Shown in pieces: positions 37,901 to 49,595 of a DNA stretch of 64,000 nt. The position numbers were made by a program, and so were the translations under genes. This stretch comes from Tomocerus qinae (Eukaryota; Arthropoda; Collembola; Entomobryomorpha; Tomoceridae), in contig CM034548.1 in assembly GCA_020055645.1 (NCBI GenBank), positions 39,486,296 through 39,550,295 on the forward strand, in the 5' to 3' direction. Positions within the stretch are counted from its first letter, which is position 1. The number at the start of each line of letters is the position of its first letter. Under the pieces are notes generated by a model. The model ran no database searches and was not told the DNA's origin. It saw only the letters and a list, made by a program, of their open reading frames with translations.

Positions 37901-40900
37901 ATTACCTCAGAATTAAAAGCCTTCAATGAGCTTAATACATTAGTTCGTATTTTATGTAATTATATTAGTATAGAGTATACAGTTTTCTAAGAAAACTCTT
38001 ACTAATACATTATTATGGTGATATCTTCCATTAAAATAGGTTCAAGAATGGAGTTCCATGGGGAAAAGCAAAAGAATGTGCACAGCAAGACCTGGATGGC
38101 AAACTATCTGTTTCCGAATTCCGACGTACAAGGATTCATTGCACACAATCAAAGTGAATCTCGTAGACATTATTGACATCAACGTCGAAAGAAAGGTTAA
38201 TTAACTTAAATTCAGAATGTAATACATTTGTGTGGTGGGAAAGACCAAGGCCGTTGTTTAATATATTTACCAAATACAATACAGGTGGTCAAATGCGAGC
38301 CTTTAGTGACTATGGGGCAATTAAGTGCAACACTAGAGCCTTTAGGGTGGACTATTCCTGTTTTGCCAGAACTAGACGACCTGACTATAGGTAAGTGTAG
38401 ATCCATCCTCCAATCTCTAAAGATATTTAAGTATTTAATCACAATTAAAAAGTGGGATTTATTTCGCCTAAATCCTGAAAGAATTATAGTTAATACAGGA
38501 TTTAATTGGCTCCAAACCAACCAGGCTGCCAAAAAATTTTGATGCCTGATATACATACGTAGATACATAAGGAATTTAATATGCATGTGTCACATTAAGT
38601 ATATACTATAGTCGTGATATTGTAAAACTAACAAAGATGGCCAAGTAAGTTAGAGGTTAGCACGGGCAGCAAAATGTCTGCCGTTCAATTTTCTGAAGTA
38701 GGTATGCTTTCCAGATACTAATATCTCGTCAGTATCATTATCGTATACTAGTCTCATCCTAATAGTATCAATCAGCGAGCCAGTTCCATCAGTCAGCATT
38801 CAACAAATTCATCATACCACTTATTATGTTACAGATGAATTGCTGACATTAGATATATAGGTATATGCATTTGTCCTAGGACATCTGTATTTCCTATTTT
38901 AGCCCATTGTACCCCAACTTAAACCCATGTAGCATAACTTAAATCAATTTAGACGAACTTAAACCCATATAGCACACCTAAGATCAAATTAGACGAACTT
39001 AGATCAATTTAGACGAACTTAAACCCATATAGCACACCTTAGATCAAATTAGACGAACTTAGATCAATTTAGACAAACTTTGGCCAATTTAGACGAACTT
39101 AGGCCAATTTAGACGAACTTAGGCCAATTTAGACGAACTTAGGCCAATTTAGACGAACTTAAACCCATATAGCACACCTTAGATCAAATTAGACGAACTT
39201 AGATCAATTTAGACAAACTTTGGCCAATTTAGACGAACTTAGGCCAATTTAGACGAACTTAGGCCAATTTAGACGAACTTAGGCCAATTTAGACGAACTT
39301 AGATCAATTTAGACGAACTTAAACCCATATAGCACACCTTAGATCAAATTAGACGAACTTAGATCAATTTAGACAAACTTTGGCCAATTTAGACGAACTT
39401 AGGCCAATTTAGACGAACTTAGGCCAATTTAGACGAACTTAGGCCAATTTAGACGAACTTAGATCAATTTAGGAGAACTTAGGCCAATTTAGACGAACTT
39501 AGATCAATTTAGGAGAACTTAGGCCAATTTAGACGAACAGCTGAACTAAGCCTAATTCGTTTTTATGTTGTCGGATTCTTCACATTTTGGTCTTCAAATG
39601 GTCTTCATTTTAAAAATATACTAATTCTACCTATAGCTTAGTCGAGAGTGCTGAAAATAATGCATATTATGAATATGAAACTGCGTTATGAAAGTGCCTA
39701 CCCTACCAGAAATACATAAATACAGGTATCATTAGATTTCCTCCCAGGTTAGATCAACTCCCTGTATGACTAGCTCCAGATACAAAAAATATAAAGAAAC
39801 GGCAGAAGGAAAATACCTATAAATACATAGATAGATTAGTAGATACATATATAGGTGCATTTATAGCTTTATCAAGTCTACGATTATATTCCTTATGTAG
39901 TATATAGCTTGCAGAATGCAGAATAGTCTTGTAGAAAGCTAATGTTTTGGAATGCTCAATAATGATGGTTACTTTGTAGGTGGACTGGTGATGGGGACTG
40001 GAGTCGAAACATCATCTCATAAATACGGGTTGTTCCAACATATCTGTGTTTCTTTTGAATTGGTCTTGGCGAACGGGGAAATTATCACTTGTTCGAAGGT
40101 ATTTAATTGAATTGTATTTTTATACTTAACTATTGAAATGTATTTATGCTCCGAAATAGTAATTACGCTATGGACTAGACTCGACTATGGGTAGTTACTT
40201 ACATTTCTACGGTACAATGGGTACGCAGACGCATTATGTTCTTTCACCACAGGAGATAAAAATTATGGAAAAAGTGGAAGTAGAAAGCATAATTTTTTGT
40301 AATATGCTTAAAAGATAGAATATGTTTAACAAAATTGGATTTATTTTAATATCATGAAGTAATGACAATTATTGGTATATACACTAATAAGGTTAAATGA
40401 GTTAGTTAATGCTAATGTATTGATTTAATTATAGGACAAAAACTCAGATTTATTTTACGCTGTCCCATGGTCATATGGAACTCTAGGCTTTCTAACTGCC
40501 GTCGAAATTGAAATTATACCAGCAAACAGGTTCGATTTGTTTAAAAATTAATAGTTAAATTAAGCACACACATCATCACATTTGGAAACTTAATTTAATG
40601 TACAAATACTCAATAAATATTTCAGTCTTTTAGCATACCTATTAAATGGCTAAATTGTAGTCGTAGTACTTATGAAGTCTTTAGCCAGTAAAAGTCATTA
40701 ATAATTATATACCTTTGTTTTACTGCCCAATTTTACTCCCACCATTGCTCTAGTGAAGAAACCTGAATTCTAATTATAATAACCGCTATTATCTAATTCA
40801 AAACAATAATTTTATTGCAGTTACATGTCCTCGCTGCTTATTAGTCTACATAGGTTTATTTTTGTGTAACTCCAAGGCATAGACATAGCGTAGTGTCTTT

Positions 40901-43900
40901 ATATGTTACTAAAAGTATATACCAAGTGGTTGGCCATTGATTATGCTTAGCTGAAATCATATCATCTTTATTTCTGCGACAAAATGTTAAAATTTTCTCT
41001 TCTGGCAACGTGTCTTTGATGAATGCTCAATGTAAATTACAGTATACAGAAAGTAATACGAAGTAAACTATATATATCATCGTGTCATATAGATAGAAGA
41101 TAGATTACAATATTATGTCGTCTTCAACAAGATACTTTTAGCACATATCGTTATAACGTTGTATGTATTCAGTATGATACTACAATTTCGTTGAATTTTC
41201 TATGGAAAATTTTTGATTTTAGATTTGTGAAGATGGAATATCACCCAGTTCATTCTTTGGATCACGCTGTCAATATATTCGAAGAGCAGACGTCAAGATC
41301 AGAAGGAAATCAGTTCGTGGAAGGAATAATGTTTAACAAGGATCAAGGTGTAATCATGATAGGAAACATGGTCACGTCTGCAGAACCTGGAAAAGTAAGT
41401 GCACATTTAAATAAAGTCATTTCAATTCCTCCTGAAAAGTGAAACAATATTCGTGTCATATGTAAATGTTTTGTTGGACATTCAATATTGTCGGTATAAA
41501 TATTTATATCTCACTGTGACTTCTGGATGTGACGGATCTTACTGCTATCGTTAAAAGTAGTTGGAAACAAAGGTCTACGATCTACCACATGAATCAACAA
41601 TTATACCTTTACTATTTTCGAGAGCATATTTTATGTTGAGGTGAAAGTTGAATAATTCTTCGCTCAAGTTCCAATGAGCACGACACGCCGGCGAAGCTAG
41701 GCGGCGATATTCGTGCGAATAAATAATTGGCATTTGTGTTTAATTGGCTGTCTCAATGGTTACTCATTTTGCTATAGATATGAAAGAAAGAAACAGATTA
41801 TCAAATTGGCGGAGCTTGATAAACTCTAATCTGACTAAGTTTTATGATGAACATTACATTATAACAGAGGTCGAAAGGCATCATTGATTATGTCGACATG
41901 GTCTATAACAGCACCATTAGGAAACATTGTTATTCATGGTCAAGTTAATACGAGTCTTTTGAGAAAACCGTTTTAATTACCTTTTTTACAAAATGAGAAA
42001 AATTCAATAATGTCCAGCAGCAACACTTGTAGTAGTAGTAGCGTAGTATTATCGACTAGTAATATTAAGTAACACTAAAGCTGGATATACCAAATTATAA
42101 TTAGGTAGGAAAACGATAAGGTAGTAGTATTCCTTATCCAATATGCAATCCAGTATATGAATGATTTTTGATTTTTATATTTATCCCTTTATAGCCTTGG
42201 TCATGGTCTATGTCAAATGGTGATATCAGGATACCAGTGAGACTTTCTAGCACGACAAGTGATCTTTATGCAGCGTTTAACTATAATAAATCTGAATGAC
42301 TTGATGACCTTTCTATCGCATTTGTCTATCGGACATTCTAATGGGAAATTAGTTTCATTGAACCATATTTAATAAACTGTTAACTTGATAGGAATATGAA
42401 AATCTCGAGTTTTGACACAAATCCAGTATTTTTGACATGCACAAACATATAATGTTGTGATTTATGACTTCAACTCTTAATTCCATTGATAGAGATTTCA
42501 GAAGCAATCTTTAAGTCTATATAAATACAATGTGTCTGTATTACAAAAATTCGAGTGGTTATTGATCTCTGATAATATTAGTTTAGATGCTCTATGTCTA
42601 TACCATTAGTACCTACTGTAGAAATATGTATCAAAGATTTGATTATGTATGTACATGGGGTATTTTCCATTAGTCACATAATCATGTCTTGCATGGAAAG
42701 TACAATCACCATAAAACCAAAAATCGCACAATTTGTTGCCTTTGACGGCTTTTTATGCATGTAAAAAGTAGTTTCATTCATTCATTCATTAGATTTGGGC
42801 ATCCATTACACAACCAAGCTCGGCTTAAAGAAACTTGCTTTTCAGCATATCTTGTATTCTGTAATGATATGAAATCTTAAGCAACTTTCTTGTTTTTGGA
42901 TTTACCTATGTTTCTTAAGCCTGATAAATGTGTAGCTTAGCTTATAATTAATTATTGTAGGTAGATCTACTATCTGTAGTACGGATAGGTAGATCTGGTA
43001 GGGATACAACTATTATGACTTAGTACTACTGTATCGATAATAAATGTGTTCGTAAGATGTTTTTACAGATATGTGTTTCTGTATTACAGTGCGGAGTCCA
43101 CTAAGATTTTTTAAATGTTGTCGACCTTGGCGTAATTATTTTTTGCAACATAAACAACTTTCAAAGAGGCAAATAAATATAGTTTTGCTATAAGGAAAGA
43201 ATCGAAAAATAAGTGATATTCATTAAATTCTGTATTAATTTCCGACTATATAAGCTGAAGTTGATGCTAAGTAGGAAATGTTGCATTGTTATATATGCAA
43301 TTAATACTGACAACTTCGATTCTGTAATATTGACAATCAGCAATTTTACACCCAATACTTATAGCAGATATTTATGCCAAAAGTAAGAATGGTATAATAA
43401 TGCTTAGTGGGCACAGCGTAATAATGTTGTATAAATATTATTTTAATTCCAGTTAAACCGGATCGGACTATGGCACAAACCGTGGTTTTTTAAGCATGTC
43501 GAAAGTTTCCTAAGCAATGGCTATGGAGTTGATTACATTCCACTAAGAGATTATTACCATCGACACTCCAGGAGTCTTTTCTGGGAGATTCAAGACATCA
43601 TTCCCTTTGGAAATAATATTATCTTTCGGTACCTCTTTGGATGGATGGTGCCCCCAAAGGTGTCACTGCTCAAGTTGACTCAGCCGGATGCCGTCAAAAA
43701 GCTTTACGACACTCAGCACATGATTCAGGATATGCTTATACCTATGAGCAAACTGAAGGAATCTATTTTGGCATTTGATAAGGAAACACAGGTCTAACTT
43801 TAATCTTTTACTGCTGACTCTTAACTTATTTTAATATCACGTTTACTAGTATTTGCAATATTTAATAATTGGTATCTTTTTTCAGATCTATCCGCTGTGG

Positions 43901-44297
43901 TTATGTCCGTTCAAGTTGGCCAGTCGGCCTGGAATGATTCATCCGTTTGGCTCTCAGGATGAAATGTATGTTGATATTGGTGCTTATGGTGTTCCAAAGG
44001 CAAGTAATTACGATGCCGAGAAAACAACAAGAAGACTAGAAGCTTTTGTTCGGAAAGTTAAAGGGTATGTATTTAGCTGTTGAGACTTTTTTAATTACCC
44101 TGTGTGAAAATGCCATTTAAATAAATGATTGTTTGTTTTTTAGATTCCAGATGCTTTATGCAGATACTTATATGACGCACGAAGAGTTCAGGGAAATGTT
44201 TGATCATAGTCTATACGATCAAATTAGGAAACAATTCGAATGCAATCAGGCTTTCCCAGAAATTTATGATAAAGTGAGCCGCTCTGCAAGGAAATGA
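34993..44297 (+). CDS. DHCR24: Delta(24)-sterol reductase (DHCR24/seladin-1)
   Basis: DHCR24 is an FAD- and NADPH-dependent ER-membrane enzyme that reduces the sterol C24-C25 double bond, as in desmosterol to cholesterol. Exons: 34993-35187, 38040-38195, 38285-38390, 39980-40098, 40435-40529, 41223-41394, 43453-43791, 43886-44064, 44144-44297 (TGA). All junctions keep frame, giving 504 residues against 516 in human. The N-terminus has a hydrophobic membrane anchor followed by [10 protein letters not shown]; then come the FAD-binding block [36 protein letters not shown] and [10 protein letters not shown], and the C-terminal [28 protein letters not shown] and [11 protein letters not shown]. The ATG has a good context (ggccATGg); the in-frame TTG two codons earlier is not needed. 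Insects cannot make sterols de novo, so the likely role is the last step of converting dietary phytosterols to cholesterol (inference). Confidence 0.97.
35188..38039 (+). other. DHCR24 intron 1
   Basis: A 2.85-kb AT-rich intron containing MITE copy 2. A 156-codon open frame around 37072-37542 has no recognisable protein character and lies in GT/TA-rich DNA, so it is not treated as a gene. Confidence 0.7.
36597..36741 (-). mobile_element. MITE, copy 2 of the 9-bp-duplication family, in DHCR24 intron 1
   Basis: A 145-bp element in reverse orientation to the copy at 29131-29298. It shares the termini (ACTTAAG/ACGTAAAT, then AACCGCAGG) and the interior block AACTTCG...GTTTGAAAAAA. Flanks CACTATAGG (36588-36596) and CAGTATTGG (36742-36750) agree at 7 of 9 positions, a decayed target duplication. 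Confidence 0.75.
38901..39538 (+). repeat. 20-bp minisatellite with 140-bp higher-order repeat, DHCR24 intron 3
   Basis: About 32 uninterrupted 20-bp units, in exact 20-bp register. The commonest unit is aggccaatttagacgaactt. Variants include aaacccatatagcacacctt, agatcaaattagacgaactt and tggccaatttagacgaactt. Seven variants in fixed order form a 140-bp block repeated three times without a mismatch at 39021-39160, 39161-39300 and 39321-39460, with one extra unit before the third. The edges are more degenerate. The array ends about 440 bp before exon 4. Confidence 0.97.
41395..43452 (+). other. DHCR24 intron 6
   Basis: A 2.06-kb AT-rich intron. Apart from a short CATT run near 42776 I see no repeat, mobile element or coding sequence in it. 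Confidence 0.6.
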
Positions 44298-44986
44298 CGC
44301 TGGTGAATTATTACCGCCATCAATTGCAAGTTTTAAGATGTTTGTCTGAAGTTTCCATGTAAATGTATTTTTAAGAATACATATTCAGAATACCTGAACA
44401 ATTTTTACGGATTTCCAATATCAGTGATTATAGTCAGATAAACCTTGTAGCTATGTAGAAAAATTCAGGCTAAATATTGTAATGGTGGAATAATAAGATA
44501 GATATAGATAATAATGCATATATATTCCTTCTAGATTCTGATAAATCTTTTGCTCTGTAATGTATTTCTCAGTCCATAGAAAACTAAGACATGTGCTTTG
44601 AATCTCAATCGGTACCTGATGTTGTGGAAATGTGATAATTGGTTATCTAAATTTTTGAGGCAGAATGCAAACGATGCTATCTTCTATCTGTATCAACTCA
44701 AAGCAATGTCCAAGACACGTTATAGCAATGTACCTACCTACCTATATACCTGTTATTTGTGTATGCATCACCTATTCCAACAAAGCTTAAAATTGTATAG
44801 ATTAATTTCCATCTCGTTCATATACATGTGATAAGGCTTGTACTCTTAGTATAAAGCGTACTATATTATATTAATTAATAAGTACTATACAAGTAGTTCA
44901 CAGAAGTATATAATGAAGCTACTTAAAATATCTTTATTTCCATTATGTTTTGTCCTATTCTATAAATTGTTTTGTGACTTTAGATA

Positions 44987-44992
44987 AATAAA
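44987..44992 (+). terminator. Candidate poly(A) signal of DHCR24
   Basis: AATAAA about 690 bp after the stop codon, in the context gataaataaagaataatt. It would give a 3' UTR of about 0.7 kb and end before the next gene on the same strand. Confidence 0.45.
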
Positions 44993-45644
44993 GAATAATT
45001 ATAAAGTATAACTTTTCTCGACTTATTCATTTCATTTTAAGTGGATACCTGCATTAGAATTTGAACCGAAAGAAGCCTAGTCGAAATTAAAATAAGCAAA
45101 TGCCATCATATTCTAATGACGCTTTGACAATTGAGCCCCGGGAAGTAAAAAGACACCATTCTCTTAAATATGTTCCCTCACTCTGCTGTAGACTATGCGC
45201 TTTATCTCTAGTAATTGCAACTTTTTCGCGGGCCGTTCTCGACGCTCTAATCTCACAAAAATTCATACGTTGTAATAATAATTAAACTTAGGCTAGATGA
45301 GTATCTAGCTAAAGCAAACTGATTACTGACTACACGACGGGCCCCAGGTCACAGTTACTGGTTACATGCCACAGCACGATTTCTTTCTCTCTTTATCTTG
45401 TTTGATCGTTTAGAAAGTTGACCTTTGACATTATTGACATGGCGTGTACAGAAGATGAGTTGTTGATGCCCTATTAAACATCAGCTACCAAAAAGGGTGG
45501 ATCACTAATAATGAAAAGCTTCGAATTGTAAGTAAAAGTCAAAAATTGCTCTGCTTTTGTCATCTGATAAAATCAAAAAATGATTTCTGCATAGTATTAA
45601 TTGGCTTTAATCTTGATGTGTATTTTTATCTGTTTTAGAAAACC

Positions 45645-47021
45645 ATGAAGACACTCATAGATAAAAAGGGGGCACTACTTGATTTGATGAATTCAATGCA
45701 ATGTAAAGACAACGCTGCAAGATTGTTTCTGTCCATGAGATGCATCCATGACATGAATACTCCAGAACTTCCAGAAGGAGATGAGAATCGGTTTTTACCG
45801 AAAATTATGTCCGAGTTATTTCAAAGAGGTCTCGCAACGAAAGAAGAAATTTCAGAATTAGTAAGTAAATATTATAGAAAAAATGTTTTATTTTCGCGGG
45901 AGCATTGCATAGCTTTTACATTTTATAATAATAATTTGTGCGCACGTAGTTTAGCTATTAGAAGTTAGTATAATACATCTATATTTAACCCTAGACCTAA
46001 AATTTCCAACATACGACGACAACGTTATTGGCTGACTTGGTCCACCAAAAGATTAGCATACCTATTGCCCATGGATGGCTCAAGTCAGATGTTAACGTAG
46101 GATTGAATTGCGTTAATTTATTTTGCTTAAATATAACCGATTTTCATGAACTTTTTATACACAGTGAGAGACATGAATTTTTGACAAACACAAAAATCCA
46201 CGAGGCTATATTATGGCATATGCTCAGAGCTACGAGAAAGCAAAATCAGAAAATACATAGGCCCTTATGGAAAAAACGTTTTCTCACTGGACAGCTAATG
46301 AATCCGAAAAATTCCTTATTTTTTGTCTTTTTTCCTTGTTATTTCGCTTTTCTTTTTAATATTTCGCCTTTCTTCTTTATTATTTCGCCTTTCTTACTTA
46401 TTTTTCTTCTAAAATTACTATTTTATACCGATTATCAGTGTCCCCGAAATTAAAACATTATCACATTCGTTTGTTCAGTGTCACGTTCGATTGCAAATTG
46501 CAATTATTTAATCAATATTTAAAAATATTTGTGTATTATTTAATAGAATACTCATTTGGTGTGTATGATTTTAATAGAAATGTATGAAAAATTAAGTTTG
46601 ATGTCACATTCGATTTCAACATATTATATACAGAAAATAAATCAAATTTTTACAGGGTTCGCCTACAACTGGATTTTTGACATTTGGTTTATACAAGAAA
46701 TACCTTACTACTCATAAGCCGGGAAGAGGTGACTACTGCTGCATTTGCAAGTTGCCAGATCCAAATTGCAAAATTGGAAAGCACCCCTGTGATCAGTTGG
46801 ATGGCTGGGGCGATACCAAATTAAGGGAACACTATAAAAGTAAGCATTCATGTAGGAAAGTGGCGTTCTACAAATGTTCTGAAAAGGGTTGCGAATCCGA
46901 TGTATTTGGGGCTCAAGGCTCATGTGATAAGTTCCGAGTCATTAGGCACATCGTAAAAGTGCACAAAAAGTCGCTTCGCAAGGCAAAGGAATTAGTTATC
47001 CAAGAAAACAACGATTCTTGA
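45645..47021 (+). CDS. Orphan protein with two zinc-finger-like motifs
   Basis: Two exons, 45645-45860 and 46656-47021, join in phase 0 through a gtaagt donor and a ttttacag acceptor to give 193 residues ending at TGA. I do not recognise the family. The N-terminal exon is helical and charged (LIDKKGALLDLMNSM, GLATKEEISEL). The C-terminal exon has two consecutive Cys/His clusters: CCIC...C...HPC...HYKSKH (CX2C with HX4H), then CSEKGC followed after 18 residues by HIVKVH (CX4C with HX4H), and a basic tail (KKSLRKAKEL). This fits a nucleic-acid- or protein-binding double zinc finger. A splice acceptor nine bases before the ATG suggests an upstream 5' UTR exon. Start and intron are predicted only; an extra exon in the 795-bp intron cannot be excluded. 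Confidence 0.6.
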
Positions 47022-47761
47022 GAAAAATTTATTATAATTATTTTAATGGACTTTGAAAAAGAACCTATATGAATTTTTGACCTTGGATAAAATAACCTCT
47101 GTTTTGTTACATCCGTTTAATCAAAATTTATGATATTTTAGTTTCCAATATTTGTTGTCGGAAATAGAGAAAACCTCCCCCATGGGGAAACCCTGATTAT
47201 TTTTTATGGCTACAAATTAATTTTAAATTTCGAAAATTCATACTAGGAATAAATAAAAGTAAAAATTAAAAAATAATTAATATTCATCCATAATAGATTA
47301 TATTTAAAAATGCTGGTTACAATTATAATTTGGTCTTTATTGTAAACAAACATTGTCATTATATTGTTAAAATGCACTGTAAATACAACAAAAATCCCTG
47401 GAATTAAATAAAATGCATCTAAAAATTATAAATAATTATAGCATACAATAAATTATATATATACATAAATAACCAAAGCAAATTCAGTTAATGTATAGGT
47501 GTATTATATTAACGGTAATAAGTGAATTCGCAGGCAATAAGCTTAGGGCCTAGACATGAAGTGTAATTTTGAAAAACTCTAGTTTTCATACATAAAGTTT
47601 GAAATATAGGTTCATAGCTATAGCTATTTGGTTCATATAGGATTATTTCGTGTTTGCATTTTAATAAAGACATTATTACAATTCCAAAAAGATAAAGATA
47701 CGAAGATATTATTATTATTAATCATCGCATAGTGGCATTTATTAATATTTATTAATCTAAT

Positions 47762-47954
47762 GGCAGTATGCATAATGTCGAGTCAGAGGTTACACCTAAC
47801 CTGGAGTCACAAAATAGTTTAAAACTTGACCTTAGTACAACCTAGGGTCAACTTTTTTGTATTGAAATAGCACTGTAACTATTAGCAACTTACCATGGTT
47901 ACATTTTGGGCTCAGGGTATAGGGTTACTCTAACCCGTCATTATGCATACTGCC
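47762..47954. mobile_element. MITE with GGCAGTATGCATAATG terminal inverted repeats
   Basis: A 193-bp element with perfectly matching 16-bp ends (GGCAGTATGCATAATG and its complement); similarity continues imperfectly for roughly ten more bases. It is non-coding. I could not find a clear target duplication, perhaps because another element abuts its right end. Confidence 0.7.
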
Positions 47955-47960
47955 CTCACA

Positions 47961-48127
47961 CTCAGCATTTTCGCAACGTTGAAAATAGACTTTCATCGTA
48001 GTAAAACTACCAATATTTATTTAACAATATAGGTTAGGCTGGAAAATTGGTCAAAAATTTCCAGCCTCTCTAACCTATTTGTTTAGATTCGCAAAAAGTC
48101 TATTTCAACGTTTTTGAACATGCTGAG
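47961..48127. mobile_element. Foldback element abutting the previous MITE
   Basis: Inverted ends CTCAGCAT...ACGTTGAAAATAGACTTT and the complementary AAAGTCTATTTCAACGT...ATGCTGAG. Inside is a second strong hairpin at 48031-48078 (GGTTAGGCTGGAAA against TTTCCAGCC...CTAACC). The element begins seven bases after the end of the 47762-47954 copy. No target duplication was recognised. Confidence 0.65.
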
Positions 48128-48529
48128 TCATGTCATGCGAATAAATTCCAAATAACTCGAAATATTTCAAAATAATTTGAATAAATTCGAAAACATTATA
48201 ATTAACTAACTAAATAACTAACTCTTAGAAGTATTCTGTAATAGATAAGCTTTATTTATGTCAAAATTCAAATCAAAGTCCTTTTCAAGTTTGCTTTGTT
48301 CGGTTTGTAACTCCAGAAATGATTCTTAATTCTGTATTTGCATATTACAATAATAAAGATTTAGTTGGGGTATGTGGTTCCTTATTTCATTATTTATATG
48401 GGCTAATTTATAATGTTAAAATGTCTAAACTAAATTATTTTCATACATGACACACTCATTTAACTCCATTGAAAATTAGCATTTTGACTCTTTTATATTT
48501 ACAAGGATGCCAAACATTAATTGTACCAT

Positions 48530-48675
48530 TAGAAGGAAAAATTAATAAACCCCTGCTATTTCTTGGTAGGTTAGATGAATCTTTCAAGAAATGGCAGGGC
48601 TCAATGCCAGGCTTCAATATGCTTTCAATATTTCCTTAAGGAATTTCCACAGGGCTTTATTAATTTTTCCTTCTA
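48530..48675. mobile_element. MITE with GAAGGAAAAATTAATAAA inverted ends (Tc1/mariner-like)
   Basis: About 146 bp with near-perfect 18-bp terminal inverted repeats, each flanked by TA, as expected of a Tc1/mariner-derived MITE. The interior is non-coding. The TA assignment is tentative because it could be part of the inverted repeat. Confidence 0.65.
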
Positions 48676-49595
48676 CTAGTAGTTACATTGCTAATTGCAA
48701 ATTACGCTCCTATGGCCCAGTAGTTTTAACATCTCTGTAGGCTAATATGCAGTTGATTTTTTTGTTTCTGCGAAGTTTATGAACATTACAAATACCAACT
48801 TCCTGACTCCGATGGAGCTGTTGCAAGCAAAAACCTCCTTCATTGATTAGAGGATTGAAATGGGATGGAACCGGATAGGATCCCACTGCCAACTATACAA
48901 TACTAACAATGCCACTTAAAGTGAACCAATATAGTAGCTGCAGAGTAAAACGATACAATAGATGCTAAAGACAAGGAGTTAGGAGTCGCCCACACATATT
49001 TCGCCCCAATACAATATCGAATGATAATTATCTCCGAATTTTTGTATAGATACTATGACGCAGGTAAGGCTAGTCAGGTACCACTCATTTAATAATTGTG
49101 ATATTTCTATTAAGTCCTGTTCACTTACCGTAGAATGCATATTGAACTACTGCGTACATCATCCTCTAAATTAAATGCATTCCTTTGACCACACTCTGCG
49201 ATGGAATTTCATTTTATGTTGCCAACAGTATTCAGTAGTTTGATTAACCAAGAAAGAATTTGCGCTTCCATCCTAATTTTATTGGAAGAAAGTACATTTC
49301 ATGTGGTTGACGCTTCGGAGAAAGTGAAAAAGGTAACATCAATCTAAAGTATAGCCAATAAGTCTCATTTCTTCTTGTAATTAATTTGACATTTCGTAAA
49401 TTAAAAGGACCTACTCTCGAATCACCTATAAAAGAGGAAGAGTTGCTCAGGTATTCTTCACTGTGCAAAAGTTGCTCCTTCCTGCAACATTTGCTGGTTT
49501 TTTCAAAAACATTTTATTAACATATTACAATATCATTTTCATCCACATCAACTTTTATCACATTTAAGGCTTGACGTAATCGTTTGGAAATTACA

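Larger units (their letters stand above)
47022..49595. other. Intergenic region rich in inverted-repeat elements
   Basis: AT-rich DNA between the zinc-finger gene and the secreted-protein gene. It contains three foldback elements (47762-48675) and no supported coding sequence. Confidence 0.6.

Noticed and set aside
46028..46453. 141-codon open frame in the intron of the zinc-finger gene
   Set aside because: It lacks convincing splice sites in the needed phase and turns into low-complexity Phe-rich sequence. The two flanking exons already join in phase 0.
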